From NCBI GenBank assembly GCA_023974075.1, contig CM043800.1:34620459-34684458 (forward strand): DNA of 64,000 nucleotides, given 5' to 3'. The notes beneath the pieces are model-generated. The model worked only from the letters and a program-made list of their open reading frames with translations, did no database searches and was not told where the DNA came from. The DNA comes from Chaenocephalus aceratus. Lineage: Eukaryota; Chordata; Actinopteri; Perciformes; Channichthyidae. Each line of letters begins with the position of its first letter. Within the stretch, counting starts at the first letter, position 1. Shown piece by piece: positions 47,308 through 58,681 of the stretch. Made by a program: the position numbers and the translations under genes.

Positions 47308-50300
47308 TAGTGTTAATTTCGTCGGCTATTTTTTTATTTAGTTTTAGTCTTAGTCCTGTGTTAAATTTCCTTTTTAGTTTTAGTCATATTTAGTCACCTT
47401 CATCCTGTTTCTATTTAGTCAAGTTTTAGTCGACTAAAAGTCTGAGCATTTTAGTCTTATTTTAGTCGACTAAAACAGTAAACATTTTAGTCAAGATTTA
47501 GTCGACTAAAAGTCTGAGCATTTTAGTCTTATTTTAGTCAAAGAAAACTAATTATTTTAGTCTACTTATTGTCAATGAAAACTGACATTTTAGTCATCAG
47601 ATTATATAAAACATTTCCGTCAAACTAGTCTAGCCAAAACCAATAATTTGTCATTTTAGTATATATAAATAAATAAGATTATATCTTGTCCTTATTTGAT
47701 GAAAAACACAGGTTGAATGATTAAGAAGCTTTGCAGAGATTATCTGGTCAGGTTTGTGGTGTTTGTACCAGCTGTGTTATGGCCACATTGCTTCCCTTCT
47801 GATAAAACAATGCATTCGCTTTTTTTCTCCGCCTCATTGTAACGATAATGGGCCCAAATATCACATCGTTTATTTCTCCCAAGCAGTGGTGGCTTTAGAC
47901 TTTTTCGTTGTCAGTCATTTTGACGGACAGGATCGTAACATTTCCGTCATAATCCATTATTACCCGTCGAGTGCACAATTTATCAATCACTCGCGCTGAC
48001 GGGGGGATATTTGGTTAACGCGAGTGCGACCACTGCTCCCAAGCCCTGTTGTTGCCATTTTATTTTCTGTTAAATAAGGTTAGTTAGATCATGAGTTAGA
48101 CCCGAGTCTTCCTGACAGTTCATATTGTGCCGCTGCCCGGTGTAATTCAAATCAGAGGCAAATTTTGCAAATATGGCAGTAGCCATCGATCAGCTTAAGA
48201 TAAGATATACTTTATTGATCCCAAGTTGGAACATTTGCATTACATCAGCATGTGTAACAGTTGTAAATATGCAGTGGTGTTTATTTATAAATCATTTAGT
48301 ATAATCACACAAATTCTGTGTTTTATATTTAACAATTCTGTGTTCTTTATTTATTGATTGTTCAATACCTGACAAGGCCGGAGATGAAATATCTACAAAC
48401 ATCTTATAAGAGTATAATACATATGTATAATATCAGTTAAGATAAGTGCTTCAACATAGTTAACATTGCTAGAGGTATGCACAAATATTGATAGATGTCT
48501 TGTAATGCACTATTGAGGAACCTGCGACCCAAGTTTTTCATTCAATGCATAACTACACCATAGCTGTGTACTGTATATGATATGTCAATAAACCTTAGAA
48601 AATCTTGAAATCTTGAAAGGGATGTGCAAAATAGTCATTATATACAGTCTTTAATTAACTATTAGTAGAGAATAACAAGTAATGAATATACTTTATAGGG
48701 ATCCTATTAATATCTAATAATAAAAAATAATACAAATACAGCCTATCTACCAATTGGATCAATTATAAAAGTCAGCCGAATTAGTGTTGATACTGCAAGG
48801 AGACATATTGTGTGAAAATAAATATAAGATGTTGTTTAATTGCTGATATATTTATGATCCACGTCACGTTTTCAGTTCCTCATGTTTGTCTAGAAGTCTT
48901 CTCATCAGGGCTCTATAAATACAGAACTACAAACCGTGTATTACAATGCCGTTATGTGATGACTTTCAAAGAGAAAAGCAAGCACACTCGGAATAAAGTA
49001 TTTATTTATTTTTTTAAATGTTTTCGGTCTGTTTCCGGTATTTGTTAATGAAGATGTGCTGTGAGATGTGAGACTGGAATTGCACAGGGGAAAATAACGT
49101 ATCTTTAGATGCGGATTTTGTTAAACTAATATGTTTGCGCTTTGGACCAACACTATACATTGACGGGGAAGGGGGTAGCAATAAAGATAACACCATTAAA
49201 CAGTTACACAACATAACAGAAATAATATTGATAGCAGCGTCCCTAGCAACCACCTTGGTAACAATGAAAACGTTCTATGGACGCAATTTCCTGAAGTAAT
49301 CTTCGTAATAACTAGCAAACTAAAGATCATGTACATCCACTGCACACATAATCTGAAATAACAACTCATATTTCTCGCATCAAATGACATCAAAACACAT
49401 TTTAATGGCCAAACTAACTTTAAAATAGGCATTTTCCACGAGAATAAAACGAAGTTCGGGCATTTTTTTTTTTCTGCAGGGAGAAATTTGAAGATCACGT
49501 GACATAGATGCCAGCCATTGGAATGAATGGTGAAAAAAAGCGGGGTTTGTCAAACAGAGCACATGGTGTAGTCCTAAACCATAGCTGGGGATTCTGGGTA
49601 GTGTAGTGTCTTCTGCCATCCTTTACTCTGAAAAAATATTTGTTTCTCTGAATCGAAGGGGAAAAATACAAAAGCATTGCACACAATTTAAACCAATCAA
49701 TGTTGTGTAATTAACAAGGATAATCTGGTGTTTTTTAGTCGATGAGTAGTGCAGATATCACTGTAAAATCAATCGACAGTAAGGGGAATACTTACTTCCG
49801 GGTGTACAATTCTCCATTATCCAATGAGAATGGACGCTCACATTGCCTTTAAGGGCAGCCGACACAAACGAATGCCGTGCTTCCATGAGCGTCAAATCCC
49901 GCCGCAGATGGGAATACATTGCAATCAGTTGAAAGCTATTTGCGTCCCTTTATGAAGCTGAAGGAGCCTAGGAGCGTCACAACTGCACGCCACGGACACT
50001 GACCAAACGTCGCTCCTGGACGATTATGGAGTGAGAGTGTGTTGCACAGACACACATCTGCTGCCCTGCTGCAGCACCGGAAATGGAACTGCAGGGAGAA
50101 AAACTGACTATCAGAGATGTAACGTTATCTTTGATAAAATGTCGTCTTCTCATTTTTCGTCAACGAAAGTAAAGAGAGATTTTGGCATAGTTTTTATTTA
50201 GTAAACTACATTTTCGTCTCGTCACTTTTCGTCAACGATATTGCGTGATGATTTCGTTACAGTTATTGTTTACTGCCGTCGGTGCCGTCTCGTCATCGTC

Positions 50301-50374
50301 TCGTTTTCGTCATGGAAAAAAAGGTCGTTGACGAACATATTTCGTCATAGTTTTAGTCAACGAAATTAACACTA
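47308..50374. mobile_element. 3.1-kb element with TAGTGTTAATTTCGT ends
   Basis: TAGTGTTAATTTCGTCG at 47308 is mirrored by ACGAAATTAACACTA ending at 50374. The 8-bp duplication GTCCAGGA is at 47300-47307 and 50375-50382. Both ends are rich in 'ttagtcgactaaaa' and 'ttcgtcaacga' motifs. The 8-bp duplication suggests a hAT-type element. It splits the LINE zinc finger and in turn contains the copy at 48165-50044. Confidence 0.8.
48165..50044. mobile_element. Second copy of the inverted-repeat family, one end missing
   Basis: Read backwards, this copy matches 39631-41545. The end GAGTGAGAGTGTGTTG at 50044 equals the left end of the first copy. The other end is missing, together with about 800 bp. 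The matching includes 'gcagtagccatcgatcagc' near 48175 and 41530. It is non-coding. Confidence 0.75.
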
Positions 50375-50455
50375 GTCCAGGATAGGGCTATTCAGCCACC
50401 AAAGAACTCACCGATAGAAGTGGACGTCATCATCGGATTCGATGGACAACCATAA

Positions 50456-50790
50456 GCAAGCAAGTGTGCCCTTCGTAAGGCCATCGTGAGGGCATCTTGT
50501 TATCATCGGTGCCATCGGGCAATCGCCCCGATCAGAGTGAGGGTGAATGCACCGATGATAACACGAAGATGACACGATTTGACAAGATGCCCTCACGAGT
50601 GCCTTACGAAGTTGCCGCTCATGAAGTTGCTGCCGGAGCCTGAGAAACTCCACCGGCGGTCATACGATGGCTTAAGATGCCCTCACGAATGGCCCGATGT
50701 TGCTACGATCAGAGCCGAATTTGAACATTTCCTTTATCGTGTGTCCATCGGGTGTCAATTTCGGGACAGTGTGACAGGGCCTTAAGGGCG
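50456..50790. repeat. Foldback repeat
   Basis: CCTTCGTAAGGC, TGAGGGCATCTTGT and TTATCATCGGTGC at 50470-50515 recur inverted near 50550-50610 (GCACCGATGATAA, ACAAGATGCCCTCA, GCCTTACGAAG). A third, shorter piece (AAGATGCCCTCACGA) lies near 50674. It may be a small palindromic DNA transposon. Ends were not fixed. Confidence 0.55.
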
Positions 50791-51798
50791 GCGCATGTAG
50801 CGCAAGAAAGTCAGAGGTTTGTGTTTCTCGAGGGGCACAGAGTGAGAAGGTATAATACATTGTATCATACAGTGCAAGAAAGGGAGAGGTTCCCGTAACT
50901 TGTGTAACTGCTGGAGGAGTTATGTTGAATTCTGTCCATTAAACTCTCTGAATAAATAATAAATAAGCAATAGGAATGTTTGACTGCAAGGACGTTACTG
51001 TATCTCCAAGGAGACAAGTTGATATTATAGTGTTTCCTATTTTCAAGAAATGAAGGTGATTGAATCACAACACATTTCTTAGTTGTATGACTTCATTAAC
51101 TAAGGCAGTCAAATTTAAATAATGAATTTAATTACACTTATTTCTAGATGTCTCAAGTCTTTAACTGAGACACCTGACCAAGGCTGTAATGTGTCTGACT
51201 TAATCAATTACATGCAGACAGATAGATAGCCATGCCTAAACCAACTGTAAGAGATGCAGCTGACAGATGGACATTTAGATGAAAAGCACAAAATAAAAAA
51301 AGATACATAAGACCGTATGACAAAGCATTTGGAAAAGCCCGTATGACAAAACGCCCCTTACCTCTTCTGACAGAATAGAAAACAGTAAAAAAAAAAAATT
51401 ATCACGTTCCTGTCAAACAACATGTTTACAACGCAAACATTTCATTTATAAAAGTACAAAACTTAAGTTGTATTTCATAAAATGTATACCTCTCTACCGT
51501 TAAATATTGTAATTTCCACTTCGCACACACATTTCCATACCCTTCCAGTAATTTGCATTTCCAAATTTGATTTTGTCTAACATACGGAAGAAAAATGAAC
51601 TAGTATTTACAAAGAATGATCCCCAAGAGCTGAATCTGACCCGGATAACTATATTCTTTGTAACTTATATTTGATTGTTTCAGTCCTTCTCTGTGTTGTC
51701 CCTACAGCAGGACGGAAAAGCTTACTCGGGTTAATGTGGCTGAAGGGGTTTTCGGTTTATGTGTTCATTGTTTTATCAGTGTGATACTTAATGACATT
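50791..51798. other. Intergenic DNA
   Basis: I saw no coding, RNA or terminal-repeat signal that I could support. Confidence 0.45.
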
Positions 51799-51806
51799 AT
51801 CTAAGT

Positions 51807-52361
51807 TAGGGGTGTCAAACTCAAGGCCCGTGGACCAAATCCGGCCCGCGACCTCATTTTTAAGAGCTTGCAAAGAATATAATATACTATACCATTGGTG
51901 TAATTGTTGAATATTTGCTTTCAATTATTTGCCCTAGACTTCTTCTTTCAGACGTAGTTATTTATGAAGTTATTACCAGAACTGATAATAATCCAATGCA
52001 GAGCCAATAATGTAATATAATACATTATTTAATATATATTATATATTTATATATGTATATTGCAAAGCTGTCATCAAGGCAACAGGGGGCTAATTTGAAG
52101 AATCTAAAATATAAATCATATTCTGGATTTTGTAACACTTTTTTGTTAACTAGATAATTACATGTGTTTTTTTATATAGTTTTGATCCCTTCAGTATTAA
52201 TCTACAATGTAGAACATTATTAAAATAAATAAAAACCTTCGAATGAGAAGGTGTGTCCAAACGTTTGACTGGTACTGTATATGTATATAGTTACAACCGG
52301 CCCTTTGAGTGTAACCATAATGCTAATGTGGCCCACGATGACATTTAGTTTGACACCCCTG
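51807..52361. mobile_element. 555-bp hAT MITE
   Basis: TAGGGGTGTCAAACTCA at 51807 is mirrored by AGTTTGACACCCCTG ending at 52361. The 8-bp duplication ATCTAAGT is at 51799-51806 and 52362-52369. The 'ggcccg' and 'gtggcccacgatg' motifs near the ends fit Charlie-like non-autonomous hATs. Confidence 0.85.
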
Positions 52362-52369
52362 ATCTAAGT

Positions 52370-52930
52370 GTATTGTAGTTGCTTAAAAACCTGATATATG
52401 ACTTGTTTTAGTTGTCAGCAAAAGAAAAGTACACATTAGTTCCCAATTGGCTTCTATGCAGGATATGTGTGATACGTTTATTTGGATTTACTAAGACTTT
52501 ATTTAAGTGTTCTACAATGAAAGTGTAGATACACTGGATATTTGATGTATGTGCTTGTATTCTAACCCATGGTGTTTTTAGGACTGTAGTATTACATCAA
52601 ATGGAGAAAAAAGGGTTAGGGGGTTAAGTCCCTAAAACTTAGCTTTCAAATTCATGTAATATAATCTTCACAAATTTCACACATTTTATTTCAATGTTTC
52701 ATTCTTCCTGACATAATCCCTAAAACTATTCTTAAACCAACTGTAAGTGATAAAGCTGACATGTATTGAGAGGAAAAAACAGACACAAAAGAATATGTTG
52801 AACGTTTTAGAGATACTGTGTCCATCTGCGACTGCGTGTCAAAGAATGTGGAACGGCCTGATTTACAAAACAAACCCTCACTCTTCTGACAGTCTGGAAA
52901 ACTACAAAACACCATCCTTCAATTACTACT
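52370..52930. other. Intergenic DNA between two hAT fragments
   Basis: Short open frames only. No gene or repeat boundary was identified. Confidence 0.4.
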
Positions 52931-53565
52931 AGGGGTGTAATGGTATACGTACCGAAATTATTCGGTACGGGCCCTTCGGTTCAGTACAGGTGTGTACCGA
53001 AGTGTACCGAACGAATATAACGTTAAACGTAAAAAATTGAAAACGTGAACAACTTTTTGGAAGTAGTCTCATGTGCTGCATCGCAGCGGTCAGTGTAATT
53101 TGCTCCCATTGGGTTCAACGCGTCATGGAGCGATCAAGTCATTTCATTGGACGAGAGGCATACTATGAGAGCTGGTCAGAGGGATGCGTTCACATTTAGT
53201 CAGTAATTTGAGGAACTGTTGAAATGGCAAACGCAGATAAAGTTGAGCTCGAAAATCCTCCAGCATCATTGAAGTCTCCGGTTTGGGAACATTTTGGTTT
53301 CGCAGTTACGTACAAGGATGACGGACAAAGACAGGTGGACCGAACCAAAGCTGTTTGGCATTGTTCAACTAAAATTGGTTATGCGGCTGGCAATACATCA
53401 AACTTGCACACTCATTTGAAAAGGCATCACCCAAACGCGAATATCACCGGTACCAAAAGAAGACTGAAGTGCAAACCCAACTCCCACTAGCATTTAAGCC
53501 TCCACCACTCGCAAAAAGTTCAGACCGAGCCAAAGCTATTACAACCACCACATATCCTTATGTTG
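52931..53565 (+). mobile_element. 5' fragment of a hAT element (ZBED-type)
   Basis: The left end reads TAGGGGTGTAATGGTATACG, like hAT elements with CAGGGGTGTAACGG ends. It is followed by the start of a transposase. The right part of the element is absent. Confidence 0.65.
53224..53490 (+). pseudogene. hAT transposase N-terminus with a damaged BED finger
   Basis: The frame starts MANADKVELENPPASLKSP and continues WEHFGFAVTYKDDGQ. A BED zinc finger follows: KAVWHCSTKIGY, GNTSNLHTHLKRHHP. The usual finger has two cysteines three apart; here the first position reads Trp. The frame then shifts at about 53470, where AFKPPPLAKSS-like sequence continues in another frame. Only the DNA-binding start of the transposase remains. 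Confidence 0.7.
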
Positions 53566-54149
53566 CTTAAGCGCTACCTGGCTGTATCTGACATAGATAT
53601 ATATAAACACTAGATGACTCACCTGCGCTGCTGGCCAATGGAGACCGACATTGCCACATGGCGACCATCTTGCTACAGGCAGCTCGTTCATTCATAACAT
53701 TATGTCTATGGTGCACTATTGAAATAACCGTAGATTGCTCAATTTTCAAATGGTTTGGTTTGTTATAAACATCAAAGTTGTAGTTATGATACTGCATACT
53801 TAAAGATAAATCAGATCTTGTAATAAGCTGGGATAACTTATTTTGAACTATATTTGACCAGAATCAGGAAATGTTTTTACAATATAAGCCTCAAATACTC
53901 AAAAGTGTTCTGTTTTTCTGATGTTAGTTGGTTATTTTTCAATTAATATGAAAAATAAATGTCTTTCATCTGAGATACAACTCAAAATAAGATTATTTGA
54001 CTTAACAAGAGGATGCATTGTCTAAAAACAAGACCCGATATGTCATTGCAGTGTTACTTCTGAAGTTATTATGTCTTACAGCAAGTGTAAAGACATATTC
54101 GATATGTTGACTAGATATTAGACAAATATACTTGGCAAGATTCTTTGTA
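53566..54149. other. Intergenic DNA
   Basis: AT-rich sequence without a supported gene or repeat. Confidence 0.4.
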
Positions 54150-54375
54150 GTGAAGCGGCGGGGATAAGGATCAACAACTCTAAATGTGAGGCAATGGTTC
54201 TCAGCAGAAAAAACAATGGTCGGTTAACTCAGAGTAGGGAACGAGTCCTTACCCCAAGTTAAAGAGTTTAGGTATATCTGGGAGTCTTGATCTTGTGTGA
54301 GGTGACAATGGAGCATGAGATGAGCCAGAGAATCGGAGCAGGGGGAGAAGTGCTTCAGTCACGTGGGGGGAGGAT
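54150..54375 (+). mobile_element. LINE reverse-transcriptase fragment
   Basis: Broken frames read GIRINNSKCEAMVLSR-like, then ERVLTPS-like, then EFRYIWES-like and TMEHEMSQRIGAGG-like sequence. This resembles the common fish LINE motif in which KCE-MVLSRK precedes KYLGVL. It has several frameshifts and no visible ends. Confidence 0.5.
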
Positions 54376-54533
54376 GGGTGGATGAATGGATAAAACAAAA
54401 TAATCATGCATGTTCATAACATTGTTCATATATAATAGAAGAAGCCCCAGAATCCAAACCATAAAGGTGTGTATTATTCGTCCAGTGCAAATAAGACACA
54501 CAAACTGTAGTTCTCATTCATAACACTCCGTTC

Positions 54534-54705
54534 GATGTCTCACTTTGGGATGCGCCCCATCGCGGAGCAAACAGAAGCATCAATCTCATTACGCCAATCC
54601 TGATTGGCTGGTGATCTTGACGTCAGCGTCAGGGGAAATCACCCCCTATAAGTAGCTTGCGCCTATAATGCATGCGTCATTCAAACACCTCTTCTCGCTT
54701 CAGAG
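54534..54705. repeat. Left inverted terminal repeat of DIRS
   Basis: GATGTCTCACTTTGGGATGC and following match the reverse complement of 60108-60280, with a few mismatches. It contains CCCCTATAAGTAGC, a TATA-like sequence suited to transcribe gag. Confidence 0.88.
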
Positions 54706-55143
54706 CACATCTCTACAGTAGCCGGGCAAGCTTCACTGTCCACAGACTGAACCCAAATACCCATTTCGGTCGACGGGCGCTCGCCGGCTACTCCTTCTGC
54801 TTCGCAGGAAGACGGTAGTACTAACGCTGTTAGTATTTAAAATCGACCTCGCCCTTCTCGTACCCGAGAAAGTAAGGTAGGTCCGATTTTTTCAAGCTAG
54901 CAGCACACCTGTTGCTAGCTCGCTCCCTCTCTACCGACACCACGGTAGCGAGGAAGTTTTCTCTTTTCTCTTCTCCATGGAGGAAGAAAGGATTTAAAGA
55001 GCATACTGCCACACCAGTCAGTATTCTCCGGGAATAAAAGACCCACACTGTTCTTTTCTCCGGATTAAGGACAAGGTGGTTTTATCTTTTCTCCCGTCCC
55101 ACCTGTCGAGAGCGGGCCCTCTCCACGCCACGAGGCGACCAAG

Positions 55144-57217
55144 ATGGACACCCCTCTCCCTCACACCAGAGGAGTCAGGGACTCGGTGGCTCGACTCTGC
55201 GGCTGCGGGTTGAAGATATCGGGCACAGACACACACCAGGTCTGGTCGTCCTGCCTCGGGCTGGAACACGCCCGAGGCGCTATCGACAACCCTGGCTCAT
55301 GCGGACATTGCGTCCACTTCACTGTTAAGAGCCTCCGCCGAAGGTTAGCTCGACAAGCTAGCCTGTCGGAACAGGACCCCCCCATGTCCACGGACCCGCC
55401 GACCGGCAGTCATGACACGGGGGCGTCCACCACAGAGAGTGAGCCCCTCTCCGTGTCGGTCTGGGGCTCACTATCTGCTAGGGCTATAGAACCGGAATCC
55501 CGCGCCCTGGCAGGCCGGGACTCGGTGACGGCAAGACACGCGGGAACGGTTTCCCGCGCTCCACCAAGCTGGGGCTCCCGGTTAGACCTCACCATGGTCT
55601 CACCCGCGGAGGATCTCCTCGGGCCTGACGAAGAGGAGGACGAAGAGGAGGACGCCCTGGCGTTCCTCCTGTCCGAATCGGATGAACAGGAAGAGGACAC
55701 CTTCATGTCACCGGCTCAGGCTGCAAAGCCTGAGGCAAGTGCTGCTCTCCCGGGCGATAGCACACCAGCTTCGCCCGGTCTGAGCATGGACCTGCAGGCC
55801 GTGTGTAAACGCGCTGCGGTCAGACTCAATGTCCCGTGGCCCGAAATGGCCAAGGAGACCTCCGGGTCCCGCTACGAGGGAAAACATCTTCCCCAAGCAG
55901 CGGGGAAAAAGAGACAACTCCTTCCAGTCTTCCCGGAGATGTTGGATGAGGTGTCGGTCTCGTGGAGAGACCGACCCTTCAGCAACAAGGTCCCAATCCA
56001 GGGTGCCTCCTCCCTAGACTGTGACGGAATGGATAAGCTCGGCCTGCTCTGCATGCTGGTAGCGGCTCACCTTATACCAAAGGTGGGCCCGTCACCACGC
56101 AGGAACCCCACGTTGCCAGCAAAGTCGGACCGTTTTCAGTCAGCAATGACTGAAAAGGCCTACAAAGCGGCAGCGTTGTCCGCCAGGGCCCTGAACGTGT
56201 CCTCGCTGTTAACCGCCTACCAAGCGGAGATCTGCGAGGACCTGTCGGGTAACCCGGGGGCAGCCACTCTGGACGAGATGGCAACGGTCACGGACATTTG
56301 TCTCCGTGTCCAACGCTGCGCCGTCCAGGCCACGCAAAGCAATTGGGATCATGGTGGTGCAGGAAAGAGCGAGATGGCTCAACCTAGCCACAGGTTAGTT
56401 AGCGCAGTGGTCTGTGCATCTGATCATCAGATCAAGGGGGGTGCTGGGGAACTCCAGTTTGAAACCCGCTCCTGCCGCCACTGCGTCAGGCCGTTGTGTC
56501 CTTGGGCAAGACACTTCACCCGGATTTGCTCCTGTCCTGTGGGTATTGTCCACAGTACATGTATAATATCAATGTATACGACTTTGAAGCGTGAAGATGG
56601 ACGGTGTGGCGCAGTGCGCTGTGCAATGATCATCAGATCAAGTGGTGAAACCCGCCGCTGCTGCGTCTGTAAAGCCGTTGTGTCCTTGGGCAAGACACTT
56701 CACCTGAACTTGCTCCTGTGGGTATTGTCCACAGTGACCATTGCATGTATAACAAATATGGGTAATGTGTATCTGTAAAGCGCTTTGAGCACTGGAAAAG
56801 CGCTATAATAAATGTAAGGAATTATTATTATTATCAACCTCACCACTCTCCCAGACCGGGAAAAGGAGGATGTGCTGGATATGCCCATCATTCCCGAGGG
56901 AATCTTCGGCTCTGCTCTCGCCTCCATGCAAAGGAGGTGTGAGACGAAGAAGAGGGAGGACGAGGCACTCCACCTCTGCCTCCCTCGTAGGGTCCAGCCG
57001 CTGCTCTCGCAGCAGCAGTCCTCTGCCCAAGCTGCCTCGAACTCTGCTCGGTTTAGAACACCGAAGACGCAGAGGTCGCAGCTCACCCAGAGTCCCCAGC
57101 CCAGGCTGGAGACAAGGGCAAGTTGGCCTAGAAACTCTCCGGTTCCGACTACAGCTCAGGCTCAGCCAACCCACAATTTCGGCCAGCAGTCGAGGAAGAA
57201 GAAGCGAGCGGCGTGAC
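55144..57217 (+). pseudogene. gag: DIRS gag, interrupted by a SINE
   Basis: The frame starts at 55144 (MDTPLPHTRGVRDS) and is open to the SINE at about 56396. It resumes at about 56834 (INLTTLPDREKEDVLDMP) and stops at 57217 after a basic tail (GQQSRKKKRAA). The N-terminus has a Cys/His cluster (LCGCGLKI, SSCLGLEHARGA, CGHC) like other DIRS Gag proteins; one expected Cys reads Trp (HQVW). An acidic run EEEDEEEDA is near residue 160. The late region has DKLGLL and CLRVQRCAVQAT, also typical of this family. The SINE adds 438 bp, a multiple of three, but brings its own stop. Confidence 0.8.
56396..56833 (+). mobile_element. Dimeric tRNA-derived SINE in DIRS gag
   Basis: The head has A-box-like TTAGCGCAGTGG and B-box-like GTTTGAAACCC. 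A second, related module starts near 56608 (GGCGCAGTGCGCTG, then GTGAAACCC). Both carry 'gttgtgtccttgggcaagacacttcacc'. The tail has GTAAAGCGCTTTGAG and (ATT)n, like an L2 3' end. The flanks CAACCTAGCCAC and CAACCTCACCAC are a diverged target duplication of about 12 bp. Confidence 0.8.
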
Positions 57218-57237
57218 AGCCCCTCCTTCTCCCCTCC

Positions 57238-58641
57238 TTGAATGTGTTCCCGCCGCCTCGAGAGATGCCTAAACACCATCCTCAAGTCTGCACAAACACA
57301 TGTCACACATTGGTTGATCATTCTGTCATAAAACATTTGCCGCTGACGCATCCAGGCTTCAGGCCGAGGGCGCAGCTCAAAAAAATGATGAATAGAAAAT
57401 CAAAAAAGCCAATAAACAGCCCGCCAATTGTTCCCCTTCTGAGAGCAGCTACGGCATCTCTCAAAAGGCGGATTATTGACGGGTCTGTGAAGGCACCACC
57501 GCCAAGCGCATGCGCAATGCCGGTTGGGGCTTTTAGGGCACCACCGGCACGCTCATGCACAGTGCCGGCTGGGGCTGTAAAGGCACCACCGCCACGCGCA
57601 TGCGCAGTGTCGGTGGGTATTGTTGATAAGGGGCACCACTGTGTTCAGACACTAGAGGGCCCCATAACACAACAAATAGAGACTCAGAGAGGAGGAGATG
57701 TGACATCCTCACTGGCTTTAAGGAGCACGCAGTGGGAGATGCTCACATCATCCGCTTGGGTTTTCAAGACAGTAACACGGGGCTACAGACTCCAGTTTGC
57801 TGTCACCCCCCCTCGCTTCTCGGGCATTCTGCACTCGCAGGCCCGAGGAGAGTCAGCCCTCATTTTGGAGAAAGAGATTCTCTCGCTCCTAGAAAAGAGG
57901 GCTATATCTATTGTACCCGCCGAGCAGAGTCAGGGCGGCTTTTATTCCAAGTACTTCCTCGTTCCCAAACGGGGAGGGAACGGAATTAGGCCAATACTTG
58001 ATTTAAGGGCTCTGAACAAATATCTTAAAAAATACAAGTTCAGAATGCTCACTCACACATCTCTGCTGCGGCTCGTGCGAAAAGATGACTGGTTTACATC
58101 AGTCGACCTGAAAGATGCGTATTTTCACATCCCAGTATATTATCCACACAGGAAATATCTGAGGTTCGCATTTCAGGGGATCTGTTATGAATACAGAGTA
58201 CTCCCCTTTGGTCTGTCTCTCAATCCAAGGGTGTTTGTACGGTGTACGGAAGCCGCGATAGCCCCGTTGAGACAACAGGGCATTCGCCTGGCGACCTACC
58301 TGGACGACTGGCTGCTTCTCGCACAGTCGGAGCAGGAGGCTGTTACGCAGACAAATGTCCTCGTTAAGCACCTGCTCAACCTGGGTTTTGTAATAAATAC
58401 AGAGAAGAGCATGTTGTGCCCCGCGCAGACTATACTCTTCCTGGGTTTACGCCTGAACTCGGTGCCCTTTTCAGCTCGCTTGTCAGCGGAAAGAGTGAAA
58501 GCTTTCAGAGCTTGTCTCGCTCTTTTCCAGCTGCGCAAACATGTTCTTTTCAGATCATGCTTGCGATTGCTGGGGCTCATGGCGTCAGCCATCCTGGTTG
58601 TACGACTGGGACGCTTACACATGAGGGAGTTTCAGCGCTAG
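57238..58641 (+). pseudogene. DIRS reverse transcriptase, cut by a premature stop
   Basis: This 467-residue frame starts at 57238. Residues around 80-125 hold three copies of a 20-residue repeat (VKAPPP.ACA.PVGA). The RT core follows: GFYSKYFLVPKRGG, RPILDLRALNKYL, SVDLKDAYFHIPV, and the catalytic box TYLDDWLLL near residue 360. YLDD followed by W is usual in DIRS RTs. The frame ends at TAG (58639) after MREFQR, where related proteins continue with Trp, so this is likely a TGG to TAG change. A frame change separates it from the RNase H. Confidence 0.85.
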
Positions 58642-58681
58642 GTGGCCGCCCTAAAACTAAACCTTACTGTGATGTGATAGA

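Larger units (their letters stand above)
46890..50455 (+). mobile_element. LINE 3' end, split by an 8-bp-TSD transposon
   Basis: The LINE pieces are 46890-47307 and 50375-50455. They encode the C-terminus of a LINE reverse-transcriptase protein: LRCLGHVVRMPSNRLPCRVL, then RSAGGQKKHYKDQLKTALKK. A C2H2-like finger follows (TYTCPTFNRICGSR, interrupted, then GLFSHQRTH). The second Cys of the finger reads Phe. Stops and frame changes are present near 47143. The exact LINE clade is not decided. Confidence 0.7.

Noticed and set aside
56396..56480. tRNA gene
   Set aside because: Box A and B-like motifs are present, but the context is a SINE with LINE-like tail and flanking duplication, and no full cloverleaf is evident.
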